Assembly (NCBI RefSeq): GCF_902686445.1
Contig: NC_062227.1
Location: 29,814,777 to 29,878,776 of the forward strand
Origin: Sciurus carolinensis
Taxonomy: Eukaryota; Chordata; Mammalia; Rodentia; Sciuridae
Length of the DNA: 64,000 nt
Direction of reading: 5' to 3'
The notes beneath the pieces were generated by a model, which saw nothing but the letters and a program-made list of their open reading frames with translations, was not told the origin of the DNA and did no database searches. Positions within the stretch are counted from its first letter, which is position 1. Each line of letters starts with the position of its first letter. Made by a program: the position numbers and the translations under genes. Below are positions 44,186-56,510 of the stretch, in pieces.

Positions 44186-46509
44186 ACAAAATCCTGACTA
44201 CACACACACACACACCCCACACCTGCATATACCACAATTAATTTCAGCAGACCTACTCTATCTTGCTATTATACTATAGCTCAGAGTTTTTCATAAGGAT
44301 TGACAAAGGATTTCATAAGTTTTGACAAAGGATTGTTAATTAAAAGCATAGATTCCTAGCTCCCTAGCAGGAATACTAAGGTAGAATTTCTGGGGGCAGA
44401 TGGTATGAATATGACCAGAGCCTTCACCCCTCCCCCTTTTCTTTCCTTCATCTCTGTCATGGTCATTCTTGCCAAAAAAATATGTAAAACCAGAAATCCC
44501 CTAACAGGCTAATAATTAAAACACCCACTAGGGAAAGCTATTCACACCTTCTGTCTTCCATTCTGGAAGTGGAACAGTATGGATGTGGGTCAAGTTGAAG
44601 GCGCTAAAGTCTAAATATTCTAATTCTACCACAGAGGTTGAAAATGCGGCACCACCATCCCATGTCTCTTTTAAAGTAATCTTTTTGCATTGATATTATT
44701 TTCTACCTTGCCTGCTTAGAGTCATTTTCTCTAATGCAACTAATAGAGGAATGTGACCTCCTCTGTCCTTCCCTATGACAGCCACCACCTAGGAAAACTT
44801 ACAAAGGGATTCTTAGGCCATCTCTGCTCTTGACATTGGAGGAAGACTTCTCTTTTCTTGGTGCTGATTCTCCTTGCCTCATCTTTCTGCTGTACTGGTG
44901 AGACATGACAAGATTAGGAGCTTGCTCTTCCTGAAAGGAACTAAGAATTATTTTAGTTCTTAGACTGGAAACGTGTGTGTGGTCCCATCTAGTTTACCTG
45001 TTCTGGTGGTGGCAGAAGGGGAAAGGGGAAAGGGTTCATTAACACATCTCACCCTGAGGTTCCAGAAGGACTATCCTTAGTAAGGTTATTCTACCTAAAG
45101 ATAAACAGAACCAAAATTATTTTGCTCTCTATATATTCAGGCTTCTGAATTTTCTTCATGCATTTGACACAATATGATCTACTAATTTTTTGAAATTAGA
45201 AACCATTTAAAAAAAACTGCATTTTCATGGACAATTAATCGAATACTTTGTTTTCATTTTATAAAAACTTTTACAGAGGAAGATATTTTGATGTATCAGT
45301 GTGATTAAGTTTTACATTGATTCATAGATAAAGAATAGGACTTCTGTTTCAATTCTATTGCTGGCAAAACAAGTCTCTAAAACTCAAAGGAATATCAAAT
45401 ATCACACTTTGCAGCTGAGGGTACAGCAGCCATGTATGTGGTAAGTCAGGAGCTCTGAGAAATCCATTATTATGCAAATTACTCAATTTGTTCAGTTCTG
45501 TAAAGGTTAATCTCTTTGTTCAGAAATTTAAATTTTATGATAAATCTAATAGACATTGAAAAGAAATATCTTATTTTTTCTGAGAAATTAATTATTTTTC
45601 AAAGTCTCCTATTTTTTAAGGATTGAAAGAAACATGTTTTGTCTATTTAGGAAGTTTACACCCATGTGCTGAGCTTTTAGTTACCCTTTACATTAAAAAA
45701 TCAGCAAAATTTTAAACAATTTTATAGGTAGAAATTATTCACTTATTTCTAGTACAAAAATGTCTTCACCCAAAATATTTTCAGAATCAGTAATTCTATA
45801 CAATAGTCCATAAAATAAGTCATAATTAGTAAAATGTAGATTTCAATTTTTAGGAATAATTACAAATTTTGAAACAATTAAGAATGATAAGTTAACAGTA
45901 CTTCCAAACTTAATTTTTAAATATAACAAGTTTTTCCATCTGCTCTATATCTAGATGCTTACAAATTGCTTTACAACAGATAAGCAAAAGTAAAATCAGT
46001 AGGAAAATAACAGATATTCTTTTAATGATGTAGTTAATGGTATTTGCACATTTTAGTCTACTCTACAATTCTCTTCTGAAGCATTAAATCAATATGAGAG
46101 TATCAGTCAGCAGGTAAATATCGTATAGTCCCTTTAAATTTCCTGCATTCCAGTGATAAAGAATAATCAATTACTATGTCATTTTCCCTCAGTCTGTATT
46201 ACGTGAACTCTGCTAAATGTTTTAAGGGAAGTGCCAAAAAACTCAGTTTGCTGGATCTCAATAATGGAAATGCAGTACTCCTCTGGGTCAGTATTTCTGG
46301 CTGTCCTACTTTTTGGGTTTCCTGAAATTATGCCACCTTCTTTTCTCACTCATGCCAATTTCTTCAATATGCTTGATCAGTACCTCTCCTGATCCTGGGC
46401 TACTTTATTCCACTCAAATAAGTCCTTTGCCTACTAGTGAATGCTTAATCTTAAAGCACATGCAGTAAAATCTTTTATTTTGTGAACTCATTGACACAAA
46501 CTCCCAGAA
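44186..46509. other. Unannotated sequence
   Basis: No gene or repeat named apart from a short CA run at 44202-44216. Confidence 0.4.
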
Positions 46510-46531
46510 TTTTTTTTTTTTTTTTTTTTTT
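46510..46531. repeat. T22 homopolymer
   Basis: Uninterrupted T run, perhaps the relic of a retroposon tail. No element body is recognised next to it. Confidence 0.9.
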
Positions 46532-46589
46532 AGTGTCGCTTAGAACATTTTTGTCCCCCAAAAATTTAACTGAGTTTTATTTTGAAATT

Positions 46590-46780
46590 TGCCAGGAAAT
46601 GAATCAGGGACTTACGTACATTTAATCCTCACAAGATATCCATAAGATAAGAGACATTATGGAAGCAACCAAAGGTTAAAGAAGACTCAGCATGTTGCCC
46701 AAGGTCACTAGCAAATCAGAGGTGAAATTTAAACCCAAGAAGTGTGACATCAGAGGCCATGTATCTTTACAAATGGGTTA
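46590..46780 (-). mobile_element. MIR SINE
   Basis: ACATTTAATCCTCACAAGATAT, CATGTTGCCCAAGGTCACTAG, CAAATCAGAGGTGAAATTTAAA, CCCAAGAAGTGTGACATCAG: reverse complement of MIR in correct order. Confidence 0.8.
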
Positions 46781-46879
46781 ATATTGCAGACTGTAGTCCA
46801 GGAAGGAGACTTAAACAGTGTCTGCAAAAGACATGTTTGGATAACCCTACGATGGTGACTGGCGTTGAGCCAAGAGGTG

Positions 46880-47560
46880 GCACATAGTTAGTGTTAACAA
46901 GGCGTGATCTACTTTTGCCTGATTAATGTCTCCTTTGTGCTAGTGGTCAACAGATGTTCCTCATTCTCTCTTGATTGGTACCGAGGGGTGTGCCTCAATT
47001 GTGCTAATCATAAGCTGATTGGCTGCCTTAGGTATATAAGACACGCACCTATAGGAAGCACCAAGGATAAGCAGAACCTCAGGTTGCAGATCACAGAACG
47101 CGGGACTAAGCCACACCTCTAGATCGCTGGGCGGAGGATAAGCAGCAGCTCTGAATGATGGTAGAACCAGAAGGCAGATGGCAGATCACAGAAGAAGCAC
47201 CTCTGATAGCACGCACCTTTAGTTTGCAGGATGCAGGACTCTAAGAAGATTATAGATCTCTGAAAGTGTAGTCTCTCCGATAAGCAAAGATTCTCTCTTA
47301 AGCAAAGACTCTCTCTTATGCAAAGCCTTTCTCTCTCTCTCCTCTCAAAATCTCTCTCTCTCTCTCTCTTCTCTCAAAGCCTCTCTTCCTCTACAAACTA
47401 ACAAACAAGCAAGAAAGCAGCCCACTTAAGAGAAAGATAGTAGAAGTAGTTCGTTTCCATTCCACCTCCGATAAATACCCCCACAATTGTTGCTGCAGGC
47501 GGTAACAATATCCTTGGGACTGTTGCCGTGGGCGGCGACAAGTGTCCATTGGTATTTCTA
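46880..47560 (+). mobile_element. LTR-like block with TATA box and CT-rich tract, family unknown
   Basis: An inverted CCAAT box (GATTGGCT at about 47017) lies about 15 bp before a TATA box (GGTATATAAG at about 47031). Downstream is a CT-rich region with three tandem 18-bp units (TAAGCAAAGACTCTCTCT type, 47281-47335) and a (CT)n tract. An ATAAA-containing sequence (GATAAATACC) at about 47470 and a GC-richer end (GTGGGCGGCGACA) follow. This is the order of signals in a retroviral U3-R-U5. I could not define exact ends or a flanking duplication, so a cellular promoter is a less likely alternative. Confidence 0.4.
47320..47395. repeat. (CT)n-rich low-complexity tract
   Basis: TCTCTCTCTC runs separated by CAAA-containing spacers. 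Confidence 0.85.
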
Positions 47561-47569
47561 GTGCTTAGT

Positions 47570-47900
47570 ACTTTCTGTGCTCTGCGAAGCCCAGTGGCTT
47601 GATTTCTGTGGTGGGCTGTATGACATCCAACTCTCTGCAGAAACTTCATCTCCCTACCTTATTCAAGACAGCCCGGATCATGAGACTTGATTTGACTGAT
47701 GGAATGAGAGTAAAGCTCACATCTACTTTTGCCACAGCAATGCACACAGGGCCCCATGGGGGTTTCTCTGTGCCGGTGGCTCCCAGATCAGAACAAGAAA
47801 AGTGACTCAGAACCAAGGCTGCAGCTGAGCCACCACAGGCATTTGTATGTAAGAAATAAACCTCAGCTGTCTTAAACCACTGAGATCTCTGGGTTATTCC
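47570..47900 (+). mobile_element. Old LTR- or L1-like remnant, family uncertain
   Basis: The end block TGTAAGAAATAAACCTCAG, TTAAACCACTGAGATCTCTGG, GTTATTCCCTGG resembles the shared 3' end of several old mammalian LTRs and L1s (AATAAA followed by a CCACTGAG motif). The rest is diverged. Confidence 0.4.
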
Positions 47901-48419
47901 CTGGCTTATCTTGGTTGATTTTTTTTTCCCCCAAATTTGTTTACCTTGGATCCTAATTTTCACAAAAATACATCTTAATACCTAGAATGACTAGTGTGCC
48001 ACGGATCATGACTACAGAGACTTTTCATACCATCCAATATTATTAAAAGATGAAAAGGGAACTGCTTTGCAGACGGCGGGAAAGCCTGGCTCTTGTCACA
48101 CATAGCTTGACTCAGTCCTGAGGGGAACAATATTTAAACTTGACAGTTCTTTTTATTATGTTCTCCCCAGCAACAACTTCACTGAAGTACCTATGCATGG
48201 TACAGCTGTTCCCCAAGGTTCTGTTTCATTTGGCTCTAATTAATTCCATTATTATTTTCCAGATGCTTACTAGATTTGGAAATCTCCCACCTCCCAACTC
48301 ACCATGGGGTTGTGTTCCTTAAGTGCCCAGAGATGACGTGGAAACCTTTGGCTTCCCATTCTGACTCACAGAAGCTTTAAATATTTTGACGAATCTCATT
48401 ATAAAATTTATGACGTTCT

Positions 48420-48620
48420 TGAAATGTCTACTTGGTTAGGATATAGTTTCCAGTTTTCAGTGGAACATTTATCTGGTTGTGCTCTGAAGGAATTTTTGCA
48501 GATGTGATTGGAGTCCCTAATCAGTTGACTTCAACCTAGAGAAGTTATCCTGGATCATCTGGGTGGGCCTGACTTAACCAGTTGGAAGGTTTAAAGGCAA
48601 GAAATTCTAGTGTGGCCTTT
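48420..48620. mobile_element. Ancient interspersed repeat, family uncertain
   Basis: GCAGATGTGATTGGAGTCCC, AATCAGTTGACTTCAACC, GTTATCCTGGATCATCTGGG and TGGGCCTGACTTAACCAGTTG match a known class of old mammalian repeat, but I cannot name it. Confidence 0.45.
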
Positions 48621-48659
48621 GTTGATGGCCCACTTTGGTCTGCAATTTATTTAATGTAA

Positions 48660-49420
48660 CTTAATATTTTGTGAAATCTTTTCATGTTAGTACAGGTAAA
48701 TCTAGTTTTTTCCCCCCTTTGAGGATCTTCTGTTATATAAACATGCCATAAACAATTCATATGTCTATTCTCCTGTATTTTTCAATTTTTCTGCCTTTTA
48801 TAAGGCATTTATATAGAATACTGTCATAAGCATTCCTATCATGTATGCATATAGACTTGTGCAAAAGTGCTGTACAGTTCATATCTATTGGTATAAATAG
48901 AATGAAAAGTTCTTCAGTTTTGCCAAACACTGCAAAGTCCCTCCAGTTTAACACCAGCACCATATAAGAGTTACCCTGATTCCAGACCCTTATCAACACT
49001 TAGCAATTTTGAGCAAAATAAAGGGCATATAATAAAATCTCATTTTAATTTCCATTTCTTTATTTCCAGTGGAGTCAGACATCTTCGTTAGGACTTTGGG
49101 TTTCTTCTCTGATTACCTATGTGTTTCCTTTATGTACTTTTCTGTCAATTATTTAATACATTTTTACTGATTTTAAATTTTTATAATATGAATAATTTAT
49201 TGTCATTTATAATTACTGCATATATTTGCTTCTGTCTCTGAGCTGTTTTTCATTTTTTAAAAGTTCCCAATTTTAGCATACTCAAAGTTATCACTATTAA
49301 TTTTATAGTTTGCATCCTGAGACCTATTCTACTTTGCCCTCTAGTCAGTCTCTCACTAATTCTGTGATCCCTAGTGTTCTTTCAGTAAGTGTGCTTTAGT
49401 TAAAATTTACCAGAGATTTT
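48660..49420 (-). mobile_element. Ancient L1 3' part (L1M type)
   Basis: GAGTTACCCTGATTCCAGACC, CCTTATCAACACTTAGCAATT, ATCTCATTTTAATTTCCATTTC and TCAATTATTTAATACATTTTT follow the antisense order of an old L1 ORF2 end. All frames are closed. Confidence 0.55.
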
Positions 49421-50724
49421 CTGTTGCCTTCAAACTGACATAATCCTAAGATCACATTATGACTTTATCTAACAACTAAATTTTAGGCAGAAAAATCACA
49501 AATCACGCTAACACCAAAAACTTGCTTGTTTTCTAAACAAGTTTTTCATGACCCCTTAAATTTTTGAGAAAACCTCCTCACAATGTTCTTATACTCTTAC
49601 ATTATATAAACTCATGTACAATCAAGAAAGACATCCATATGAATCAAGAACATATGAAAATTAATTTTGATTATTAAAGGTAGTGTGGAGCAGATAGATT
49701 TTTCATATCACATGGAGCTTCTGTAGGTTTCTGCATGTCCTTACAGTTTGTGACATTTACTTTGAGCAAGGAAACTAACTACAATTAAAATAGGATATAG
49801 TGTGAAAAATCCAGAATTAAAAGTTTTAAGTCATCCTCAAAATTAGAAAATCTAAAATTGCTTGTAAAATGATGAGAATAACCACAGTAATATAAAAATC
49901 TTAGGGCTCCTGAGACCCAGGGTACTTTATCCTCTAGGATTTGCCTTTAGTCATCCAGTCTTAAAAAATAATCCTTGTTCTTGAAATTTCTCAAGGGTCA
50001 AGAGATGAAACTTAAACAACCTGCTTTCTTTCTGAGATGACTAGAAAATATTAAGGAGACATGACCCGTTAGTTTTAAAGTTCCATCTTACTAAGAAGTT
50101 TATCTGGGAAATTATAAAAAATTAGGCAAAGTTTTTCAATAGTTGCACTTGCTCTCTGCTGCTCAGTGATACGGAAGGCTGTTATCTTTATTTTTATAAC
50201 AAATTGGTGCTATAACTGCTTCCAGGAAACTGAATGTCTATGATCTCAAATCCAAGACATACAGTCAACATCTGTATACCTATCAATGAACATAGTAATC
50301 GTGTGTAGGGTTTGTGTATACACAGAAGCATATGTATGTGAGTTTACACATGTGTGGAAACTTATAGCCATGACTCTAGTTCAGGATTCAATGTATTACA
50401 TGTAGTAAGAAGCCTCAAGATGTGCAACACTTATTTTGCCTTTTCATACAATCCTTTCCAGACTTCTTCAGTCTTATATATGTGCCAAAAAGTTTTGATA
50501 AGCACACTGATGTGAGGAGGAGCTTTAGAATCCAAACACACTTTGGTTTCATGTTTGCTTTGCCAAAGTTCAATCTGAGATGTGCTCTTGGGCACACGTT
50601 CTTAGCGATATTGCCCCTTTCTTTCTTTGCCTATTGACCTTACTCTGCTTATTCGAGTTGACAATTGAAAGGCAATCCGTGTATTAAATCAGAAATCAGA
50701 AGAATTGTTGAATTCAAGAGATCT
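49421..50724. other. Unannotated sequence
   Basis: Nothing recognised. Opposed open frames near 50415-50637 are chance. Confidence 0.4.
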
Positions 50725-50905
50725 TTGGCCAGGCACAATGGTGCACATCTGTAATCCCAGTAGCTCGGGAGGCTGAGGCAAGAGGATCTCGAGTTCAAAG
50801 TCAGCCTCAGCACCAGTACAGGGCTAAGCAACTCAGTGAGACCCTGTCTCTAAGTAAAATACAAAAAGTGCTGGAAATGTGGCTCAGTGGTTGAGTGTCC
50901 CTTAC
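50725..50905 (+). mobile_element. B1-dID (MEN-like) SINE, tail lost
   Basis: GGCCAGGCACAATGGTGCAC, GTAATCCCAGTAGCTCGGGAG, then the ID half GCTGGAAATGTGGCTCAGTGG. It stops in TTACATCAATCCCACC without an A-tail, so the 3' end is degraded or replaced. Confidence 0.88.
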
Positions 50906-50989
50906 ATCAATCCCACCCCCTCATCCCACTGGGGAGGGAGTTGCAAATATATACCATCCACCTGGAGCCTAGATCTTGAGTTGCCTAGA

Positions 50990-51130
50990 TCATCAGAAGG
51001 GATTCATTCCCTCCTTTATTTACTTCTCTACTCACTGAGCAAGCTAGCATTTAGCATCTACCATATGGTACTTTGGGTACACAATAGACACAGCACAGCC
51101 CCTGTTCTTGGAGATAACAGTTCATTTGAG
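50990..51130 (-). mobile_element. Possible L2 fragment
   Basis: Plus-strand CTCACTGAGCAAGCTAGCATTT, CACAGCCCCTGTTCTTGGAG and ATAACAGTTCATTTGAGAG resemble the reverse complement of the L2 3' end. It is weak. Confidence 0.35.
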
Positions 51131-52029
51131 AGCATCAGTGAGCAATGGGAAAAGAGGGACACCAATTCTAGGAAAATACGTGCAGAAGAGGAAACAGCAG
51201 AAGCTACTTAACATAAGAAGTTATGAATGGGGAGCAGCAGGGATAAGGACCAGGTATAAGTCACAAAAGCTAGAGAGGGCACAGGACACTCGGAGAAGGC
51301 AAGCGGTTCACTCCTGCTGGAGCTCAGGCATTGACGAAGAGAACATTCAAAGATGAAATGTGATCCAGAGCCAGGAGTCAGAAGAGGAAAGACCAGAGTC
51401 CAGAGTGAATGTCAGCTAGGAAGTTGATCATCATAGAAAGGATGAGACTGAGGCATAGCCAGACCTCAAGAAAAGTCTTCAAATAAAGTCTTAATTTTTT
51501 TTTAATCTAGATTTGTTTTCCTCTCTTAGAACAGTGAAGGAATAATAATCTGAACTTCAAATAAAGACTTAGAATATACACAACCTGCTAACACCAAATT
51601 TGAAGCCTTTATTAGAAGGTTTCAAGGAAAGTGATCAACTTGAGAAAAAAACAGGAAAAAGTAAGGCCAGGATACAGAAGGTAACATTCTATGTGAAATT
51701 TGATTCAAGGGAACTTTTTGCTTATTTGTTCTTATTGTTTCTTGGTATGTATAGTAGAACTTTAGAGAGCATGGTGGAAAGGGATGAAACAGAAACATTG
51801 AAAGAAATGAATAATGAAAGGTAAACACAGATTTACATAGCAAAGAGGAAAGGCTTTCTGGAGTAATGGTGTTCCAGAGTGAAATCAGAGCAGGCATTCT
51901 GGTGGTAGGGACCCATTGTTCAGAGTGCAGTTCTCCTCATGTTATGTGGGGTAAGAGTACCTAACCAAACCTCCGATGGTTAAGGAAGTGATCTCTATAG
52001 CAAATTTGAAAACTGACATCATTCAAGGA
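51131..52029. other. Unannotated sequence
   Basis: No repeat or gene recognised. Frames at 51108-51356 and 51600-51824 have no support. Confidence 0.4.
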
Positions 52030-52044
52030 ATGAAACCATTTCTT

Positions 52045-52143
52045 TTTTTTTTTTTTTTTTTTTTTTTTTGGTACTGGGGATCAAACTCAGGGCCTTGTGC
52101 TTGCGAGGCAAGCACTCTACCAGCTGAGCTATATCCCCAGCCC
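52045..52143 (-). mobile_element. Recent ID SINE with target-site duplication
   Basis: In element sense: GGCTGGGGATA, A box TAGCTCAGCTGGTAGAGTGC, a B box with one change (AGTTTGATCCC), GTACC and a T/A tail of over 20. Flanked by ATGAAACCATTTCTT (52030-52044) and ATGAAGCCATTTCTT (52144-52158). Confidence 0.95.
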
Positions 52144-52435
52144 ATGAAGCCATTTCTTGATATACAAGTATCAGTAGGTGCCACAGGAGTTCCAAGGATC
52201 AAAGACCAACGCTAATTTCCTTATCACTGAAACTTCAGCATCCTTCCTCAGACTCATTTGCACTCTGATATAACACCTCTCCTAAGTACTCCTAGTTTAA
52301 TTTGGATAAAATGCCTTTGGTGTAGTTAATATTATAATTGGTTGGGTGAATTTTGTTCACATATGTTATCGAGTAACTAATACATAAAAGAGCCTTTTTT
52401 TTCTTGTTTTTATTTGGCTTTCATTTTCTCACTAG

Positions 52436-52496
52436 AAGTTATTTTGCACAAAGAATGTTCACAATACAACAAAATATCATCTTCATCTCACAAGTG
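52436..52496 (+). CDS. Possible internal exon, weak
   Basis: Acceptor TTTCATTTTCTCACTAG and donor AAGTG|GTAAGAA bound 61 bp. All three frames are open, so reading frame gives little support. Frame 1 (KLFCTKNVHNTTKYHLHLTS) fits the phase of the candidate at 38346-38432. Frame 3 (VILHKECSQYNKISSSSHK) fits the next candidate at 53088. Splice signals are good, but the piece is short. Confidence 0.3.
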
Positions 52497-53087
52497 GTAA
52501 GAATTCTTTGGAAATATTCAATAATAGTATTGAAGAGATGGCACCTAATACTGTTCCTTTACAACTAGTGGGTTTGGTGTTTATAAATAGTAAAAAATAA
52601 AGATAATATTAACAGAGATGAAAAATAGCCCTTTCACTTATCCTTCAAATCACTTTATTTGTAATTAATCTGTAGTCAGAGCAGGCAGTTGCTATAATGT
52701 AGAAAAGATTGTCCTGGCAACAACTGTTGGTTGGTTAAGAGTCTTTGAATTAAAATGAGGGATTTCTGAGTATACATTGTTTCCAAGTGGTGGGAAATGA
52801 TGTTAGCATGCAACATTAACTATTGAGGAGTTCAAAGACACTGGAAAGAAACAGATGAAACTGGCAAGTGTAAGCTCCCTCGTGCACTCACCGCAAATGT
52901 TCTATCTTTCTATAGCACATATCGCAAAAAATTTAAACCTCCACTGGGGAAAGTAAAGCCATCAACAAGTTTTTTAAGCAATTAAATTTAGGCTTTGGTG
53001 CTGCTACTTTAGGGTCTTCAAAAATAATACATATATTAGACTGTTGGTCTAGATATATTAAGTACATTTTTCATTGTTATTTTACAG

Positions 53088-53192
53088 TCCACATTTCAGA
53101 GTAGTTGCACAAATCCCCAGTGGTATTTCATACCGGAGAATTTGCCAAGGTAGATATTGGTGCCTCATTACAGCAAACAAACTGACATATGG
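53088..53192 (+). CDS. Possible internal exon, weak
   Basis: Acceptor CATTGTTATTTTACAG and a strong donor (ATGG|GTAAGTCA) bound 105 bp. One frame stays open for the whole interval (PHFRVVAQIPSGIS to CLITANKLTYG); the other two contain stops. Its phase can join the third frame of 52436-52496 but not the first. The gene is not recognised. Confidence 0.28.
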
Positions 53193-54598
53193 GTAAGTCA
53201 TTCCTAACAGGGTTAGTTACATGCATACTTAAGAAAAGAAGAATCTGTTCATTATTTCCTTCCTTAAGGTGGAACACATGAGACTCTGCAGTCAAATAAA
53301 ACTGTACTGGAACAGCATAAAGCAAAATATTTTCACAATAGCTACTTAGTAAATATTGACTTCTTGTTAAAGAAAAGGAAAGCACCCATCTTCATCAGCA
53401 ATGTGGGGTTGTGATAGTGACATGCATCATGTGTCCCATTATTTCAAGAAGTCTGTCACCCTATGGTTGTGAGCAGAGTGGGCAGTGACAACTTGGTCCA
53501 TTTGCCATACCACTGTGATGTGCTGTCATTCCAGAAAACTCACATACTGTTCAAATACTCTTCTGAAATGACTCCAAAACAAGTTCTTTATAAGCTGGTA
53601 CCTTCTAAGGAAAAAAGAAATCCAAAGAAGTCTTAAATTTGACTGGATCAAGTTTCTGATGAGTATAAATGTTAGTAGAGTGATTCAAAAATGACTTATG
53701 TATTTGTGTATCTATATTAAATAGACTAAAGCCAATATAATGCCCTCAGGGTCAAAAATTTTCACTACAGGTAAGAAAACATTTCAGTACAAAATTTTTG
53801 AAAAAGGTGAGAAAATACTATAGCATTACATTTGCCTTTGAAGCATCTCTGTGAAGTTATGATCTTTTACAAAATACATAGTTCCTAAGACTGTCCATCA
53901 AAAGGGCCTACAGGAAATACCACTTCAGTAGCAATGAAAAAATTACACTCAGAGGTTGTTTTCTAAAGATCATTCTCCACTAAAAGTCTAGGGCTCTTTG
54001 GAGTAGTAATGATTCCAGGTATAGTGTGGAAAAGTAGGGAATCCTGGGAAACTTACAATTCCTGAAAGTAGAGATTGCTCATTGATGAGTGGCGCCCTGC
54101 CAAAGGACACAGGAATTAGGCTGCAAGAACCCTAGCAGCAGAGCAGAATAACAATACAGTGAAGTGCAACAAATATAATAAGAAAACTAATCTATCTATA
54201 TATGTGAAACTTTTTTAAAAGAGAAACGCTGGCTAATAAATACAGAAAGAATTAGAAAACTAAGTTGTATTTCATAATATCTAGTTTAGGCAAGGGTCAT
54301 GAATGGGTACTGAAACTCTGGGTATAAGATTTTGAAAAACAGGTTATTCACAGTGTCAAAGTCTCACAATGTAGATCAGTAATTACCAAGGGGAGAAATA
54401 CACATTCACAATTAAAGATCTGATCAGCATCATCTTAACCCAACTGGACAACATAAGGAAAAGAAGTACATATAGCTTATCCAACGTTGTTGCCAAAAAT
54501 GCATATCCAGTATCTGATCATGAGAAAATTATCAGATAATTCTAGTATATAGGACAATTCCATGTGTCTACTTGCTTGAATTCTATTCAAAAGTCAGT

Positions 54599-54599
<1 letters not shown>
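53193..54599. other. Unannotated sequence
   Basis: Nothing recognised with confidence. Confidence 0.4.
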
Positions 54600-54635
<36 letters not shown>

Positions 54636-54644
54636 ACACACACA
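54600..54644. repeat. (CA)n microsatellite
   Basis: About 17 CA units, one interruption, then five more. Confidence 0.95.
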
Positions 54645-55249
54645 AGGCAACAGAGACAGAGACATTAAACTAAATTCAATTGTGAATCTTATTTCCTGAA
54701 ATAGGATAAAGCAGCTTTAAAGAAAGGAAAAGAAAAGACAAATTTGAATATTTCTATGAACTTTCCCAAGTATGATAATGGTATCTAGATCCATAGAAGA
54801 ATGTCTACAAGGTTAATAGATGCATGTTGAAGGCATATTTAAGGATGAAGCATCATGATGGCTAAGTCTTCCAAGTTCTTCCAGATGTTATCACTGTGAA
54901 TCTACGTAGAGTGTAATCTGGGGGATCATTGAATTACCTGTTCAGTTTTCTATAGAATTTCAAATTTTAAATAATACAAACAAGGATTTTTCTGTGCACA
55001 GCCCTTAATCCAGCAAACCCACCCTTAGAAATTTATCCTCGTCTGCACTCGTAAGTAGACAATGATAAATAAAATTGCTTGTAATAGCAAAAGGAAAAGC
55101 TAGAAGAATCTTGGTCGATCAAAATGAATTGTTTAATCCCACATAATTGATAAGAAAACAAGTTGTATTTGTATTAAAATTACATGCTATTCAACAAAAA
55201 GATACTTCTAAACAGGAATAAAATCATGCCGATGGAAATTTTTGGTTTT
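54645..55249. other. Unannotated sequence
   Basis: Nothing recognised. Confidence 0.4.
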
Positions 55250-55259
55250 GTTTTAATAA

Positions 55260-55640
55260 ATCTTTGCATGTATTAAAACTATTCTGCTAAGTTAAATAAG
55301 CCAATTCCCCTCAAAAACCAAAAGTCAAATATTCTCTCTAATGTGTGGAAGCAAACCCACAACAAGTGTGTGGGAGGGAAAAGAACAGAACTTCAGAGGA
55401 TCAGGGAAGGGAGGGGGGCAGGAATAGGAACGACAGTGGAAGAAATCTGACAACTTTCTATGCACATATGTGAATACACCATAGTGAATCTCCACATCAT
55501 ATACCACCACAAGACTGGGATCCTAATGAGAATAACATATACTCCATGTTTGTATAAATACGTCAAAATATACTCTACTATCATGTATAATTAAAAAGAA
55601 CAAAGAAAAAAATTAAAGAATTAAAAGACTGTATTGTAAG
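55260..55640 (+). mobile_element. Older squirrel L1 3' UTR
   Basis: TTCCCCTCAAAAACCAAAAG, TCTAATGTGTGGAAGCAAACC, a G-rich block (GGGAAGGGAGGGGGGCAGG), CACATCATATACCACC, ATACTCCATGTTTGTATAAAT and ACTATCATGTATAATTAAAAAG with an A-rich tail. It is the same family as 30895-31280 and 32600-32919. Confidence 0.78.
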
Positions 55641-55694
55641 GATTAATATTTCTACACAGGGAGGGGTAAGGGTAATTTAGCTACATAAACAGGA

Positions 55695-55825
55695 TTCAAT
55701 TTTGTTTTTCCGAGAGACAGGGACTCACTATGCTGTCCAAAATGGCAACTTGGATTCAAGCGATTCTCCTGCTTCAGCCTCCCGAACACTAGAATTGTAG
55801 GCACGTCATCTCTCCTGGCACCGCA
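55695..55825 (-). mobile_element. B1/7SL-like SINE monomer without ID half
   Basis: CGAGAGACAGGGACTCACTATG, GCTGTCCAAAATGGCAAC, GATTCTCCTGCTTCAGCCTCC and AGAATTGTAGGCACG: reverse complement of a free 7SL-derived monomer. Confidence 0.75.
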
Positions 55826-55904
55826 CCAAAAACTCGCTCAGAAAAGAAATACAACACAAATGCACAACCCCAAACTACAATTTTCTAGAACAAAACAGGA
55901 GAAA

Positions 55905-56510
55905 ATCAATATGTCAGAGACTATGGAAATATTTCTTAGATGACATTGAAAGCACCGTCCACTAAATATTGATTAATCGGACACCATCAAAATTGACATC
56001 TGCTCTTCAAAAGATACTCTTTATAAAAGGAAGATCATATACTAAGATATGTTTTAAATCACATTTTTATAAAGGAATTATGTTGTAAATATAGTAACAA
56101 AAATTCCCATTAAACTTAAGAAAGCTACTATTAATATTAATTAAATGTTTTCATATTATTAATAATAAAATGAATAAAATTTGAACAGATCAAGGAAGAT
56201 CTATGAATAGCAAATAAGCCCATGAAAAGGTGCTCAATGTTACTAGTCACTAAGGAAAAGTGATTTAAAACCATAATTAGATACTGGTACAAAAAATAAA
56301 ATAAAATAAAATAAATAAAATAAATAAAAATTCCTGCAATACTAAGTGTTGAGAATGCAGGATGACGGGGATTCATATGTTGCTGACAGGAATGAGAAGT
56401 GATACAATCACGGTGGAAAAGGTCTTCGACTTATTAAGTAAATCTATGCTCGTACCATGGTACCCAGTGACTCTATTCCTAGGTATTTATCAATACAGTA
56501 GGAAGTCAAT
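55905..56510 (+). mobile_element. Ancient L1 ORF2 3' part (L1M type)
   Basis: ATTGATTAATCGGACACCATC, CTCTTCAAAAGATACTC, CATGAAAAGGTGCTCAATG, TTGCTGACAGGAATGAGAAG and ACCCAGTGACTCTATTCCTAGG follow the C-terminal ORF2 order. An AAAAT microsatellite (56294-56330) lies inside it. Confidence 0.7.
56294..56330. repeat. (AAAAT)n microsatellite
   Basis: TAAAA and TAAATAAAA units inside the L1 fragment. Confidence 0.85.
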
